Source: Eubacterium sp.
GTDB lineage: Bacteria; Bacillota; Clostridia; Lachnospirales; Lachnospiraceae
Direction: 5' to 3'
NCBI GenBank assembly: GCA_024692605.1
Contig: JAILMQ010000246.1
Span: forward strand, 1 to 53,422
Length of the DNA: 53,422 bases
Shown here: in pieces, positions 7,610 through 17,489 of the stretch
How positions within the stretch are numbered: the first letter of the stretch is position 1
Layout: each line of letters begins with the position of its first letter
Program-made: the position numbers and the translations under genes
Notes under the pieces: generated by a model
Databases searched by the model: none
The model's input: only the letters and a program-made list of their open reading frames with translations
What the model was told of the DNA's origin: nothing

Positions 7610-9427
7610 ATGAGTGATAACAAAGACGAAAGAAAAGAATATTTTCTCAGTGTGTACAGACATTCGCTGGCACACATAATGGCAAAGGCCGTTATGGAAA
7701 TGTTCGGTAAGGAAAATGTACAGATTGCCATAGGTCCTCAGATAGATGACGGATTCTACTATGACTTTATGCTTCCGAGACCGATAACAACAGATGATTA
7801 CAAGACCATCGAAGATAAAATGCGTGAGATCCTTAAACGTCGTGAAGACTGGGTATGCAAAGAGGTTTCTGTAAATGAAGCGCTTGAAATATTCAAGGGT
7901 CAGAAATATAAAGAAGAACTTATAAAGGATCTTCCTGAGGATGAGAAGATTACTGTATACTATACAGGTGATGATTTCGTGGATCTCTGTCGAGGACCTC
8001 ATATCAGTAATTCCCAGGAACTTATGAATACTGCATTTAAGGTTAAGTCAGCATCTGGCTCATACTGGAGAGGAAATGAAAAGAACGATCAGCTTCAGCG
8101 TATTTACATGTATGCCTTCCCTTCAAAGCAGGAGCTTAAGGCTCATCTTGACTTTGTTAAGGAAGCTATGGAGCGTGACCACAAGAAGATAGGTCCTGAG
8201 CAGGAGCTTTTCATGTTTGATGAGAGTGCTCCGGGTATGCCATACTGGCTTCCAAGAGGTTTCAAGATGTACAATGCCATCCTGAACTTCTGGAGAGAGC
8301 TTCATGAGGAGTATGGTTATCAGGAAATTCTTGCTCCGGTTATCAATCATAAGAAGCTTTGGGAGACTTCAGGGCACTGGGGACATTACAAGGAGAATAT
8401 GTTCCTTGTAACAAATGCATCTACAGATGAGGAATCAGGTGAAGAGGTAATCGATACAGATATCGAATATGCTATCAAGCCTATGAACTGCCCGAATGCA
8501 ATAAATGTATACAAGAACGGACTTCACAGCTACAAGGAACTGCCGCTCAGATACAGTGAGACGCAGGTCATCCATCGTCGTGAGAAGAGTGGTGAGCTTA
8601 ACGGACTCTTCCGTGTTCAGATGTTCCACCAGGACGATGACCATACATTCCTTACAGAGGAAATGATCGAGGACGAGATCGGTGATATCATGGATATCGC
8701 AAAATATATCTATGAAACCTTTGGACTTACTTATGAAGCAGAGCTTTCTACAAGACCTGATGACTTCATGGGTGCTCCTGAACTCTGGGACGCTGCAGAA
8801 GCTTCTCTTAAGAGAATCCTTGACAAGAAGTATGGTGAGGGCGGATATGAGATAAATGAAGGCGACGGAGCGTTCTACGGACCTAAGATCGACCTTAAGA
8901 TGAAGGACTGTATCGATCGTGAGTGGCAGATGGGTACCATCCAGCTCGACTTCCCGCTTCCCCTGAATTTTGATCTCAGATATGTTTCCGATGACGGAAC
9001 ACAGAAGAGACCTGTTATGATCCATAGAGCAATCTTTGGTTCTTTTGAAAGATTTATCGGAATACTTATAGAAAACTTCAAGGGTGTATTCCCATTCTGG
9101 ATGTCCCCTTATCAGGTTGGAATCGTGCCAATCAGAGAAGAGCATAATGAATATGCAAAGCAGGTTGAAAAGGCTCTCAGAAAGGCCGGCATCAGGGTTG
9201 AGACAAACTATTCTGATGACAATATGAAGAATAAGATAAAGGGCTTCAAGAAATACAAGGAGCCATACATTTTAGTACTTGGTGATAAAGAGGCTGCTGA
9301 GAATACCGTTTCGGTAAATGTAAGAGGTAACAAGCAGATGAATGGAGTGCCTCTTGATAAGTTCATAGAGCTTTGTGTAAAACAGGCTAAGGAACACACA
9401 CTTGAGCTTATAGATTCAGTTGAATAA
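7610..9427 (+). CDS. thrS: Threonine--tRNA ligase lacking the TGS domain
   Basis: ThrRS charges tRNA-Thr with threonine. The editing (SAD) domain starts almost at once, with RHSLAHIMAKAV (His 18 and His 22) and later DLCRGPHISN. The class II catalytic core follows: motif 2 around VIHRREKSGELNGLFRVQMF, the NCPNA zinc-site Cys, and motif 3 SFERFIGILIENF. The C-terminal anticodon-binding domain is intact (YQVGIVPI to the end). At 605 residues it is about 35-40 shorter than E. coli ThrRS because the N-terminal TGS (N1) domain is absent. No in-frame extension encoding TGS is seen before the ATG, and the start has a GGGAAAG site, so the lack looks real. Confidence 0.95.
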   Translation: MSDNKDERKEYFLSVYRHSLAHIMAKAVMEMFGKENVQIAIGPQIDDGFYYDFMLPRPITTDDYKTIEDKMREILKRREDWVCKEVSVNEALEIFKGQKYKEELIKDLPEDEKITVYYTGDDFVDLCRGPHISNSQELMNTAFKVKSASGSYWRGNEKNDQLQRIYMYAFPSKQELKAHLDFVKEAMERDHKKIGPEQELFMFDESAPGMPYWLPRGFKMYNAILNFWRELHEEYGYQEILAPVINHKKLWETSGHWGHYKENMFLVTNASTDEESGEEVIDTDIEYAIKPMNCPNAINVYKNGLHSYKELPLRYSETQVIHRREKSGELNGLFRVQMFHQDDDHTFLTEEMIEDEIGDIMDIAKYIYETFGLTYEAELSTRPDDFMGAPELWDAAEASLKRILDKKYGEGGYEINEGDGAFYGPKIDLKMKDCIDREWQMGTIQLDFPLPLNFDLRYVSDDGTQKRPVMIHRAIFGSFERFIGILIENFKGVFPFWMSPYQVGIVPIREEHNEYAKQVEKALRKAGIRVETNYSDDNMKNKIKGFKKYKEPYILVLGDKEAAENTVSVNVRGNKQMNGVPLDKFIELCVKQAKEHTLELIDSVE

Positions 9428-9434
9428 ATGTACA

Positions 9435-9466
9435 AAAGACCGGTCCGCATATAGTTGGCCGGTCTT
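9435..9466 (+). terminator. Terminator after thrS
   Basis: The stem AAAGACCGGTC / GGCCGGTCTTT (with one wobble) encloses an 11-nt loop. The T-tract is short (TTTAATCATT), so termination may be partial. Confidence 0.65.
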
Positions 9467-9476
9467 TAATCATTAC

Positions 9477-9505
9477 TTGATTTTTGAGCTGTTTTATCAT
9501 ATGAT
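9477..9505 (+). promoter_or_regulatory. Promoter for the membrane protein-cdaA gene block
   Basis: TTGATT, a 17-nt spacer and TATGAT lie directly after the thrS terminator and about 40 nt before the next start codon. This is the only clear promoter seen ahead of the cdaA-cdaR-sirtuin-glyA-ftsH run. Confidence 0.55.
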
Positions 9506-9543
9506 TATGTACGAGTGTGGAGTACTGTAAATGGGAGAAAAAA

Positions 9544-10059
9544 ATGATAGATGAAGAAAAAGTAAAACTTATGACCAAGATCACCATCTATGAAGAAAAA
9601 CAGGAGACCGGTGATCTCATGCTCAGTAAGTATTATAAAGAGGACTACGTCAAGTACGGATGTCTGAAAACCCTTGTGGCAATTACGGTTTGTTATTGGC
9701 TGTGTATTGCCATATTTGTGTTTTTAAATTTTGAAAAGGTTTTGAATGATATTAATACCATGGATTATTTCAAGGTTATTTCAAGACTGATGGCAGGATA
9801 TATACTTGCAATGGTTGCATTCTATATTTATGCATTTATTGTTTATAATTACAAATATGCTCATGCTAAACCGGATATTGTCAGATATAACCGGAATCTG
9901 AAAAAACTGATCAAGTTATATGAAGAAGATGAGTCGCATGAACAGATCCGTACCGGAAAAGTGAAGGTTTATTCGGAAATCGGCGGATATGATGATAGTT
10001 TTGATGAAAATGTAAATCAGACCGGAGGAATCAGCAACAATGAGTATTATAAGTATTAA
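9544..10059 (+). CDS. Small membrane protein, unknown function
   Basis: The 171-residue protein has a charged N-terminal 45 residues, two predicted membrane helices (around VAITVCYWLCIAIFVFLNF and LMAGYILAMVAFYIYAFIVY) and a hydrophilic C-terminal tail. I do not recognise a family. The ORF track starts at GTG 9517, but ATG 9544 follows a GGGAGAAA site and is preferred. Its end overlaps the next gene by 20 nt, implying translational coupling with that integral membrane protein. The pair precedes cdaA in the same direction. Confidence 0.7.
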   Translation: MIDEEKVKLMTKITIYEEKQETGDLMLSKYYKEDYVKYGCLKTLVAITVCYWLCIAIFVFLNFEKVLNDINTMDYFKVISRLMAGYILAMVAFYIYAFIVYNYKYAHAKPDIVRYNRNLKKLIKLYEEDESHEQIRTGKVKVYSEIGGYDDSFDENVNQTGGISNNEYYKY

Positions 10060-10951
10060 AAATAAAATCAGAGATTTCTGCAGAAAGCAGGACGAAATAG
10101 TAACCCCGATCCTGAGATTCGTCTGGTCTCTGATCGTATTTGCTACATTACAACATTTATTTAATTATTCTGAACTTGGTTCAAAGACGGAGATTACAAT
10201 TCTACTTGCCGTTCTTACAGCCCTTTTGCCGGATGTATTTATGTTCTTTATGGTTGGAGCTCTGGTAGGACTTCATTCCTTCTCTGTATCCCTTGAGGTT
10301 GGAGCGGTATTCGTAGTTATATTCATATGCATGTATACTGCATTTATCAGATTTTTCCCTAACTATGTGTATGCACTTCTTCTTGTTCCGGTATTCTTTG
10401 TACTTCATATACCATATGCTGCACCGATCGTTATTGCACTGGTTGCAGGAATTGCAGGACTTGTACCTGCTATCTTTGGAGTAGTACTTTACTTCTTCTC
10501 ATTATGTGCTGCAGAGATTTCAAGACTTCTGGAGATTGAATCTGCGGAGAATGAGATCGAAGCCTTCAAGCAGTTATCTGAAGTACTTCTGAAGAACAGA
10601 GATATGTACACCATCATAGTTATTTTTGCTATCACTATTGTAGTTACTTCAATCCTTAAGAAGTTTAATTACAGTTATTCAATATATATTGCTATCGTAG
10701 CAGGAACCGTTGTAAATATCCTTGGTTCAATTGTTGCAGGTTATATAGTTAACAATGATGTTCCTATGGGTTCAGTTGTTGCTGGAAGTCTTATAGGAAT
10801 TATTCTTGCCGGTATCATCAGATTCGGTCAGGGTGTGCTGGATTATAAGCATACTGAAAGAGTACAGTTTGAGGATGATGATTATTATTACTACGTAAAG
10901 GCTGTACCAAAGATAGATTCTGAAAAGAAAAAGGCTAAGCAGACGGTATAA
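10040..10951 (+). CDS. Polytopic membrane protein upstream of cdaA, unknown function
   Basis: The 303-residue protein has about eight predicted membrane helices (for example PILRFVWSLIVFATL, PDVFMFFMVGALVGL, APIVIALVAGIAGLVPAIF, GSVVAGSLIGIILAGII) and a short charged cytoplasmic tail with a DDDYYYYVK cluster. No transporter signature is recognised. It overlaps the upstream gene by 20 nt and lies 30 nt before cdaA. The position suggests a link to c-di-AMP or envelope physiology, but this is inference from context only. Confidence 0.75.
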   Translation: MSIISIKNKIRDFCRKQDEIVTPILRFVWSLIVFATLQHLFNYSELGSKTEITILLAVLTALLPDVFMFFMVGALVGLHSFSVSLEVGAVFVVIFICMYTAFIRFFPNYVYALLLVPVFFVLHIPYAAPIVIALVAGIAGLVPAIFGVVLYFFSLCAAEISRLLEIESAENEIEAFKQLSEVLLKNRDMYTIIVIFAITIVVTSILKKFNYSYSIYIAIVAGTVVNILGSIVAGYIVNNDVPMGSVVAGSLIGIILAGIIRFGQGVLDYKHTERVQFEDDDYYYYVKAVPKIDSEKKKAKQTV

Positions 10952-10981
10952 AAAAGCAGTTTTGTAATAAGGGGATTTCAT

Positions 10982-11869
10982 ATGGCAAATATATGGACCA
11001 ATATCCGTTCTTTAATTACTGATTTATATTTTCCGAATATCACCTGGACGGATATACTGGATATTCTCATAATTGCATATGTGTTATATCACGTTTTGGA
11101 CTGGATTCAGACCAGCAGAGCGCATACTGTTGCCAGAGGTGTTCTTGTAATTGGTGCTTTCCTGGTGTTAGCGGTAGTATTCAGGTTCAATACGATTCTT
11201 TGGATTGCAAAGAATTTGTTAAATGTAATTCTTATTGCCATCATTATCCTGTTCCAGCCGGAGCTGAGACGGGCACTTGATGAACTTGGACGAAAATCCT
11301 TCTCACTTAAATGGCTAAAATTCGGAGAATATAAAGATTTGGATGTCCGAAGTCTTAGTGATAAATCAATATATGAGCTGGTAAAGACTGCATCGCATCT
11401 TTCAAAGGATAAGACAGGGGCACTTATTGTTATCGAGCATATAACTCCATTAGGGGAGTATATAGATACAGGAATAAGTGTGGATGCTTTAATCTCAGAA
11501 CAGCTTCTTGTTAATATATTTGAGAAAAATACACCTTTACATGATGGTGCTGTAATCATCCGAGCTAATAGAGTGGTGGCTGCCACATGTTACCTGCCAC
11601 TTACAGACAGTATGGAGATAGGAAAGGAACTGGGCACAAGACATAGAGCCGGCCTGGGAATAAGCGAAGTCACAGACAGTATGACCATCATTGTTTCTGA
11701 GGAAACAGGTGGTATATCTGTAGCCCATAAGGGTGAACTTTATAGAGACCTGGATGAGGACAGTCTCAGAAAGCAGCTTATAAAGATGCAGACTCTGAAG
11801 GATGACAAACCTTCCGGAACTAAAGTACTTAGAAGAAGGAGGGCAACGGATGAAAAAGAGCAAGCGTAA
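10982..11869 (+). CDS. cdaA: Diadenylate cyclase CdaA
   Basis: CdaA makes cyclic di-AMP from two ATP at the membrane. About three N-terminal membrane helices (to about residue 90) precede the DAC domain, whose two signature motifs are intact: DGA (188-190, in LHDGAVII) and RHR (220-222, in GTRHRAGLG). Length 295 is normal. The next gene overlaps by 20 nt and encodes the YbbR-type partner CdaR, the conserved Firmicutes arrangement in which CdaR modulates CdaA. A GGGG-type site precedes the ATG. Usually glmM follows cdaR; here a sirtuin gene does. Confidence 0.96.
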   Translation: MANIWTNIRSLITDLYFPNITWTDILDILIIAYVLYHVLDWIQTSRAHTVARGVLVIGAFLVLAVVFRFNTILWIAKNLLNVILIAIIILFQPELRRALDELGRKSFSLKWLKFGEYKDLDVRSLSDKSIYELVKTASHLSKDKTGALIVIEHITPLGEYIDTGISVDALISEQLLVNIFEKNTPLHDGAVIIRANRVVAATCYLPLTDSMEIGKELGTRHRAGLGISEVTDSMTIIVSEETGGISVAHKGELYRDLDEDSLRKQLIKMQTLKDDKPSGTKVLRRRRATDEKEQA

Positions 11870-13097
11870 TATATTAAAATCTATTGTTAATAGAATTGGT
11901 GCTCTGGCTATTGCATTTGTCCTCTGGTTTTTAGGAATGAATATTCAGAATCCGGCAGTTTCAAAAACTATTTCGGGAATCCCGGTGGAAATGCTGAATA
12001 TAGATTCCATTACTGAAAATGGAAGTGTGTTTGATGTGACAAAGGGTGAAACCGTTGATATAGTCGTCAGAGGTCCCCGTTCTATAGTGGATAATCTGGA
12101 GGCAGAGAATTTTGATGCCACTGCAGATCTTTCACAGCTTTCAGTAACCAATTCCACAACCATAGAAGTGGTTCCTAATGCTTCTGTGAATGTAAAGAAT
12201 GCAAAACAGTTTTCAATAATCCCTGTCAATGGATACGTTACACTTAGTATCGAAGAAGAGGTTGAAAAGAGCATACCTGTTAAGGTTATTACAACAGGAA
12301 CTGTTGCAGATGGTTATGCAATAGGTAATCCTTCTCCGACTCCAAACATGATCACTGTTTCAGGGCCTGCTTCCGTACTTGAGAATATAGTAGAAGCAAG
12401 GGCAGTCGTGGGTATTGACGGAGCTTCAGAAGAAATAACAGAATCTGCAAAGGTTGGCTGTATCGATGGATATGGTTCAGCTGTTGAGAAGGAGAATATC
12501 ACACTTTCCGATAAAAGAGTAAATGTATCTATTCCTGTATATAAAACCAAGACCATTCCTGTTAATATCAAAGTAGCAGGAACTCCTAGGGAAGGATATG
12601 CAGTAAGAGAGATCAATTATAATCCTGACAAAATAACTATTGCCGGTGATGAGGAGGTTCTTGCAAAGGTATCTTCACTGGATATAAATGATATTATAGT
12701 TACGGATGCGTCAGGTACCATCGAAAAGAATATAGCTATATCAGAGTATATTCCGGCAGATATTACTGTTGCCGAGGATACCACGGAAATTGCAGTAAGT
12801 GTTTCTGTGGAACCAACAATAGATAAGGAACTCAGCGTTGCAGCTGCCGCTGTAAAGATGGAAGGACAGTCCGGTGACTATGAATATTCCCTTTCATCAG
12901 CACAGCCTATCAGAGTAAAGCTTACGGGATTTGAAGATATTATAGGTAATCTTAAGGTTGATGATCTCAGTCCGAAGATTGATGTAAAGGATCTGACCGA
13001 GGGTAAGCATTCCGTGCAGATTACATTTAAAGAATCCGAGGATTTTGTAATCTCAGGTACTTATTTTGTTACCGTGGAGGTGAAGAAGGCAGAATGA
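11850..13097 (+). CDS. cdaR: YbbR-domain protein CdaR, regulator of CdaA
   Basis: An N-terminal membrane anchor (about residues 13-32) is followed by several extracytoplasmic YbbR repeats, each with the pattern K.IPV...G.......Y.......P..V.I.G (for example KSIPVKVITTGTVADGY, KTIPVNIKVAGTPREGY). CdaR homologues bind CdaA and tune c-di-AMP synthesis. The ORF track begins at 11802, but the ATG at 11850 has AGGAGG 8 nt upstream and gives a standard anchor, so the protein is 415 residues. It overlaps cdaA by 20 nt and the sirtuin gene by 4 nt (ATGA), so all three are translationally coupled. Confidence 0.93.
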   Translation: MKKSKRNILKSIVNRIGALAIAFVLWFLGMNIQNPAVSKTISGIPVEMLNIDSITENGSVFDVTKGETVDIVVRGPRSIVDNLEAENFDATADLSQLSVTNSTTIEVVPNASVNVKNAKQFSIIPVNGYVTLSIEEEVEKSIPVKVITTGTVADGYAIGNPSPTPNMITVSGPASVLENIVEARAVVGIDGASEEITESAKVGCIDGYGSAVEKENITLSDKRVNVSIPVYKTKTIPVNIKVAGTPREGYAVREINYNPDKITIAGDEEVLAKVSSLDINDIIVTDASGTIEKNIAISEYIPADITVAEDTTEIAVSVSVEPTIDKELSVAAAAVKMEGQSGDYEYSLSSAQPIRVKLTGFEDIIGNLKVDDLSPKIDVKDLTEGKHSVQITFKESEDFVISGTYFVTVEVKKAE

Positions 13098-13879
13098 TTA
13101 CAGATGTTGAGGGAGTAGAAAAACTCCAGAGAGCGATTAACGAATCTAATTATATAGTTTTCTTCGGTGGAGCAGGTGTATCCACTGAAAGCGGAATTCC
13201 TGATTTCAGAAGCCAGGATGGACTTTATAATCAGAAATATAAATATCCACCTGAAGAAATCGTAAGTCATACATTTCTTGTAAGACGTACAGAGGAATTC
13301 TATGAATTTTATAAAGATAAAATGCTTGCACCGGATGCCAAGCCCAATGCTGCACATTATAAGCTGGCAGAGCTGGAGAAGTCCGGAAAGCTTAAGGCTG
13401 TCATAACACAGAATATCGATGGCCTTCATCAGGCGGCAGGAAGTAAGGAAGTACTGGAGCTTCATGGTTCAGTTCTCAGAAACTTCTGTACCAAATGTGG
13501 CAAAACCTTCAGCAGTACTGCTGATGATGTAAATGCAGGTGTTAAATATATTCTTGCTGCGCCGGGGGTACCAAAGTGCGATAACGTTGTGGATGGCAAG
13601 GTCTGCGGCGGTGTTGTAAGACCTGATGTGGTTCTTTATGAAGAGGGACTTGATAATAATGTGATAAGCAGAACTATCATGCACATTTCCAAGGCGGATC
13701 TTTTGATAATCGGTGGAACGTCGCTTGTTGTGTATCCTGCTGCAAGTTTTATAAATTATTTCAATGGTAAGCATCTGGCTGTTCTGAACCTAGCTGCTAC
13801 TGCAAGAGATTCACAGGCGGATATAGTAATACGTGATAAAATTGGAGAAGTATTCTCTAAAATAGAAGTGCCTGTATGA
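13094..13879 (+). CDS. cobB: NAD-dependent protein deacylase (Sir2 family)
   Basis: The sirtuin core is complete in 261 residues: GGAGVSTESGIPDFRS (25-40), TQNIDGLHQAAG (105-116), catalytic His 124 (LELHGS) and a zinc ribbon with Cys 132, 135, 162 and 171. It removes acyl groups from lysine using NAD, giving nicotinamide and O-acyl-ADP-ribose. There is no Tyr/Arg pair visible that would mark a dedicated desuccinylase, so a deacetylase is more likely. Its start overlaps the cdaR stop as ATGA, so the sirtuin is produced together with the c-di-AMP proteins. Confidence 0.94.
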   Translation: MITDVEGVEKLQRAINESNYIVFFGGAGVSTESGIPDFRSQDGLYNQKYKYPPEEIVSHTFLVRRTEEFYEFYKDKMLAPDAKPNAAHYKLAELEKSGKLKAVITQNIDGLHQAAGSKEVLELHGSVLRNFCTKCGKTFSSTADDVNAGVKYILAAPGVPKCDNVVDGKVCGGVVRPDVVLYEEGLDNNVISRTIMHISKADLLIIGGTSLVVYPAASFINYFNGKHLAVLNLAATARDSQADIVIRDKIGEVFSKIEVPV

Positions 13880-13911
13880 TCAGGTAATAAAAATACATGG
13901 AGGAAAAATAG

Positions 13912-15147
13912 ATGTTTGAGTTTGATGAGATTGTAAAGGTTGATAGTGAAGTTGCAGCTGCAATGACTGATGAGTGGAATCGTCAGAATGATAATCTGGA
14001 GCTTATAGCTTCTGAGAATATTGCTTCAAAAGCTGTTATGGCTGCAATGGGAAGTCACCTGACTAATAAATATGCTGAGGGATATCCAGGAAAGAGATAT
14101 TACGGTGGATGTCAGTATGTTGATGTAGTTGAAGATCTTGCAAGAGAAAGAGCAAAGAAGCTTTTCGGAGCTGAGTATGCAAATGTACAGCCTCATTCAG
14201 GTGCTCAGGCTAACATGGCAGTATTCTTTGCAACCATGGAGCCGGGAGATACATTTATGGGTATGAACCTCGATCACGGCGGACACCTTACACATGGTTC
14301 ACCTGTAAATATGTCAGGTAAGTACTTCAACTGTGTTCCTTACGGAGTTAACGATGAGGGACGTATTGACTATGATAATGTTCTTTCAATCGCTAAGGAA
14401 GCTAAGCCAAAGCTTATCGTTGCAGGTGCTTCTGCATATGCAAGAGAGATTGATTTCAAGAAGATGAGAGAGATAGCAGATGAAGTAGGAGCTATCCTTA
14501 TGGTTGATATGGCACATATTGCAGGACTTGTTGCTGCAGGATATCATATGAGCCCAATCCCATATGCAGATATCACAACAACTACAACACATAAGACTCT
14601 TCGTGGACCAAGAGGTGGAATGATCCTTTGCAGCGAAGAGGTTAATAAGAAATACAACTTCAATAAGGCTATCTTCCCTGGAATTCAGGGTGGTCCTCTT
14701 ATGCATGTTATTGCCGGTAAGGCAGTATGCTTCAAGGAAGCTCTTTCACAGGATTACAAGGATTACATGGGCAGAGTTGTTGAAAATGCAGCTACACTTG
14801 CAGCAGCTCTTCAGGAGAGAGGCTTTGATATCGTATCAGGCGGTACAGATAACCACCTTATGCTTGTAGATCTTAAGAGACTTGGTCTTACAGGTAAGGA
14901 AGTTGAGAAGGCTCTTGATGAGGTTCGTATAACAGTTAATAAGAACACTGTACCAAATGATCCTCAGTCACCATTTGTAACAAGTGGTATCAGAGTTGGT
15001 ACACCTGCTGTTACAACACGTGGAGCTGTTAAAGAAGATATGTATACTATAGCTGACGCATTCAAGGCAGCGATTCTTGATAAGGACAACAATAAGGCAG
15101 AGGAGCTCGTTAAGAGCATTACAGAAAAATACCCTCTGTATAAATAA
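13912..15147 (+). CDS. glyA: Serine hydroxymethyltransferase
   Basis: The 411-residue length is typical. The enzyme interconverts serine and glycine and loads one-carbon units on tetrahydrofolate. Motifs seen are NLELIASEN near residue 25, the Tyr-rich [10 protein letters not shown], and the PLP-lysine loop [19 protein letters not shown] precedes the ATG at 13912. It lies 32 nt after the sirtuin gene and 20 nt before ftsH. Codon use is strongly biased, pointing to high expression. Confidence 0.97.
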   Translation: MFEFDEIVKVDSEVAAAMTDEWNRQNDNLELIASENIASKAVMAAMGSHLTNKYAEGYPGKRYYGGCQYVDVVEDLARERAKKLFGAEYANVQPHSGAQANMAVFFATMEPGDTFMGMNLDHGGHLTHGSPVNMSGKYFNCVPYGVNDEGRIDYDNVLSIAKEAKPKLIVAGASAYAREIDFKKMREIADEVGAILMVDMAHIAGLVAAGYHMSPIPYADITTTTTHKTLRGPRGGMILCSEEVNKKYNFNKAIFPGIQGGPLMHVIAGKAVCFKEALSQDYKDYMGRVVENAATLAAALQERGFDIVSGGTDNHLMLVDLKRLGLTGKEVEKALDEVRITVNKNTVPNDPQSPFVTSGIRVGTPAVTTRGAVKEDMYTIADAFKAAILDKDNNKAEELVKSITEKYPLYK

Positions 15148-15167
15148 TTTATTTTAGAAAGCGAAAT

Positions 15168-17459
15168 ATGGAAGATAATAATAGAGAAAACAATCAGAAT
15201 AATGACGATAATAATAAAAGACCCAGTGGATTTACCGGTACTATAGGTGTAATTATTATAACAGTCATATTGTCAATCATTTTCATTATGGCCTTCAATA
15301 ATTACAGATCCTCAGGGGAAGAAGAGATAAGCTACGACAAGTTCATCAAGATGCTGGATGAGGGTAAGGTTAAGGATGTCGAAATCTATGGTGAGAAGAT
15401 TAAGTTCACACCAAATGAAAGCGATAAGAAAACCGAGAATATCAGATACTACGTTATACGTACAGATGATGTAAAGCTTGTAGACAGACTTGAAAATGCA
15501 GATGTCAAGTTCACGGCTATTGATGAAGGTGGCAATGCAATCCTTGGACAGATACTTTATTACGTACTGTTCTTTGCAATAATGTATTTCCTGACCATGA
15601 TGCTTATGAGAAGGATCACAGGTGGTTCAGGGGGTATAATGAATGTTGGCAAGTCCAACGCAAAGCTTTACGATATGACAAAGAATACCGGAATTACATT
15701 TGCGGATGTTGCCGGTGAGGAGGAGGCTAAGGAATCCCTTACAGAGATGGTGGATTTCCTTAAGAATCCGGATAAATATCTTGATATCGGAGCCAGACTT
15801 CCTAAGGGTGCTCTTCTTGTAGGCCCTCCGGGAACAGGTAAAACACTTCTGGCAAAGGCTGTGGCCGGTGAGGCAGGAGTTCCGTTCTTCTCCATGTCAG
15901 GTTCAGAGTTTGTGGAAATGTATGTCGGTGTTGGTGCATCCCGTGTAAGAGATCTTTTCAAACAGGCAAATGCCAAGGCTCCATGTATTATATTTATCGA
16001 TGAGATAGATGCCATAGGACGAAGCCGTGATACAAGACACATGGGTGGAGATTCGGAACGTGAGCAGACTCTTAACCAGCTGCTTTCCGAGATGGATGGA
16101 TTTGATTCTTCAAAGGGTATCATAATCCTTGCGGCAACCAACAGACCTGAGGTACTTGATAAGGCCCTTCTCAGACCGGGACGTTTCGACAGAAGAGTTG
16201 TTGTTGAAAGACCTGATCTTAAGGGACGTGAGGATATTCTCAAGGTTCATTCAAAGGATGTTAAGCTGGATGAAACCGTTGATCTTCACGAGCTTGCTTA
16301 TGCAACCAGTGGTTCAGTTGGTGCAGACCTTGAAAATATAATCAATGAGGCAGCACTTACAGCTGTTCGTAAGGGCAGAAGATTTGTTTCACAGAACGAT
16401 CTTCTTGAATCTGTAGAGGTTGTCTTTGCAGGTAAGGAAAAGAAGGATCGTATTCTTTCGGCAGAAGAAAAGAGTATTGTTGCATATCACGAGGCAGGAC
16501 ATGCCCTTCTGACAATGCTTCAGAAGGATACCATGCCGGTTCAGAAGATTACAATCGTACCAAGAACCATGGGCGCTCTCGGATATGTATGGCAGACACC
16601 TGAGGAAGAAAAATACCTTGAAACTCAGGCTGAGATGGAAGCACATATTGTAATCACAATGGGTGGTCGTGCTGCAGAAGCACTTAAGTTCCCATCAGTT
16701 ACATCCGGTGCATCCAATGATATTGAGCAGGCTACAAAAGAAGCCAGAGCAATGGTTACCATGTATGGTATGTCAGAGAAGTTCGGAATGGTTCAGCTTG
16801 AAGGAATCACCGGAGAGTATCTTGACAGAAGAAGGGTTCTTGAGTGTTCGGATGAAACTGCAACACTTATTGATGAGGAAGTAAGATTCATCATCGGAAA
16901 TGCTTATAACAGAGCATATAAGATTCTTTCGGATAACATTGCTATTCTGGATGCCATCGCAACATATCTTATAGATCATGAATCCATTACCGGAAAAGAG
17001 TTTATGGAGATATTTAATCAGGTAACAGGTGGAATCAAGCCGGTTATTGATAATAGTACATCTCTTACCTCCGGTGGCAAGGAGTGGAACAAGACCATTG
17101 CCGGAGCTGCTGTTAAGGTAAAGAAGGTAAAGGAAAAAACAGATAAGAAGGCGAAGGCAAAGAAGGATAAGACATCAAAAAAATCAAAATCCTCTAAGTC
17201 CGCAGACAAGGATAAGTATAAGGTATATGCAAGTCCTGAATTCGAAGCAAGACGTCAGCAGCTTATGAATGAGGACGAAGCTCTTGATCTGGAAGTACAT
17301 GGCAGAATTCTTGGAGAAAGCTCTGAGAACAGTCAGGAAGCTTCTGAGGATAATAAACAACAAATAACTCCGGAACAGAAAGTTGCGGAGGGTAATGATC
17401 TGAATCAAAGTGATCAGAATGAAACTAATTCAAATCAGCAGAATATGCCTTGGGAGTGA
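15168..17459 (+). CDS. ftsH: ATP-dependent membrane zinc protease FtsH, with long C-terminal extension
   Basis: FtsH degrades membrane and regulatory proteins as a hexamer. Two membrane helices (about 20-42 and 125-145) flank an external domain. The AAA module has Walker A GPPGTGKT (219-226), Walker [12 protein letters not shown] and the second region of homology [20 protein letters not shown]; the M41 zinc site is HEAGH (441-445). At 763 residues it is over 100 longer than usual. The extra C terminus is a Lys-rich stretch ([19 protein letters not shown]) and then a Glu/Gln/Asn/Ser-rich, probably disordered tail. The N terminus is also Asn/Asp-rich. The stop codon lies inside a terminator loop. 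Confidence 0.97.
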   Translation: MEDNNRENNQNNDDNNKRPSGFTGTIGVIIITVILSIIFIMAFNNYRSSGEEEISYDKFIKMLDEGKVKDVEIYGEKIKFTPNESDKKTENIRYYVIRTDDVKLVDRLENADVKFTAIDEGGNAILGQILYYVLFFAIMYFLTMMLMRRITGGSGGIMNVGKSNAKLYDMTKNTGITFADVAGEEEAKESLTEMVDFLKNPDKYLDIGARLPKGALLVGPPGTGKTLLAKAVAGEAGVPFFSMSGSEFVEMYVGVGASRVRDLFKQANAKAPCIIFIDEIDAIGRSRDTRHMGGDSEREQTLNQLLSEMDGFDSSKGIIILAATNRPEVLDKALLRPGRFDRRVVVERPDLKGREDILKVHSKDVKLDETVDLHELAYATSGSVGADLENIINEAALTAVRKGRRFVSQNDLLESVEVVFAGKEKKDRILSAEEKSIVAYHEAGHALLTMLQKDTMPVQKITIVPRTMGALGYVWQTPEEEKYLETQAEMEAHIVITMGGRAAEALKFPSVTSGASNDIEQATKEARAMVTMYGMSEKFGMVQLEGITGEYLDRRRVLECSDETATLIDEEVRFIIGNAYNRAYKILSDNIAILDAIATYLIDHESITGKEFMEIFNQVTGGIKPVIDNSTSLTSGGKEWNKTIAGAAVKVKKVKEKTDKKAKAKKDKTSKKSKSSKSADKDKYKVYASPEFEARRQQLMNEDEALDLEVHGRILGESSENSQEASEDNKQQITPEQKVAEGNDLNQSDQNETNSNQQNMPWE

Positions 17460-17475
17460 TTCCAAGGCATTTTTT
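17445..17475 (+). terminator. Terminator overlapping the end of ftsH
   Basis: ATGCCTTGG pairs with CCAAGGCAT, and TTTTTT follows. The loop GAGTGATT contains the ftsH stop codon TGA. The ribosome binding site of the next gene begins immediately after the T-run. Confidence 0.8.
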
Positions 17476-17489
17476 GGAGAGGTTTGCTT

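Noticed and set aside
8435-9145. 236-residue minus-strand ORF
   Set aside because: Antisense shadow of thrS.
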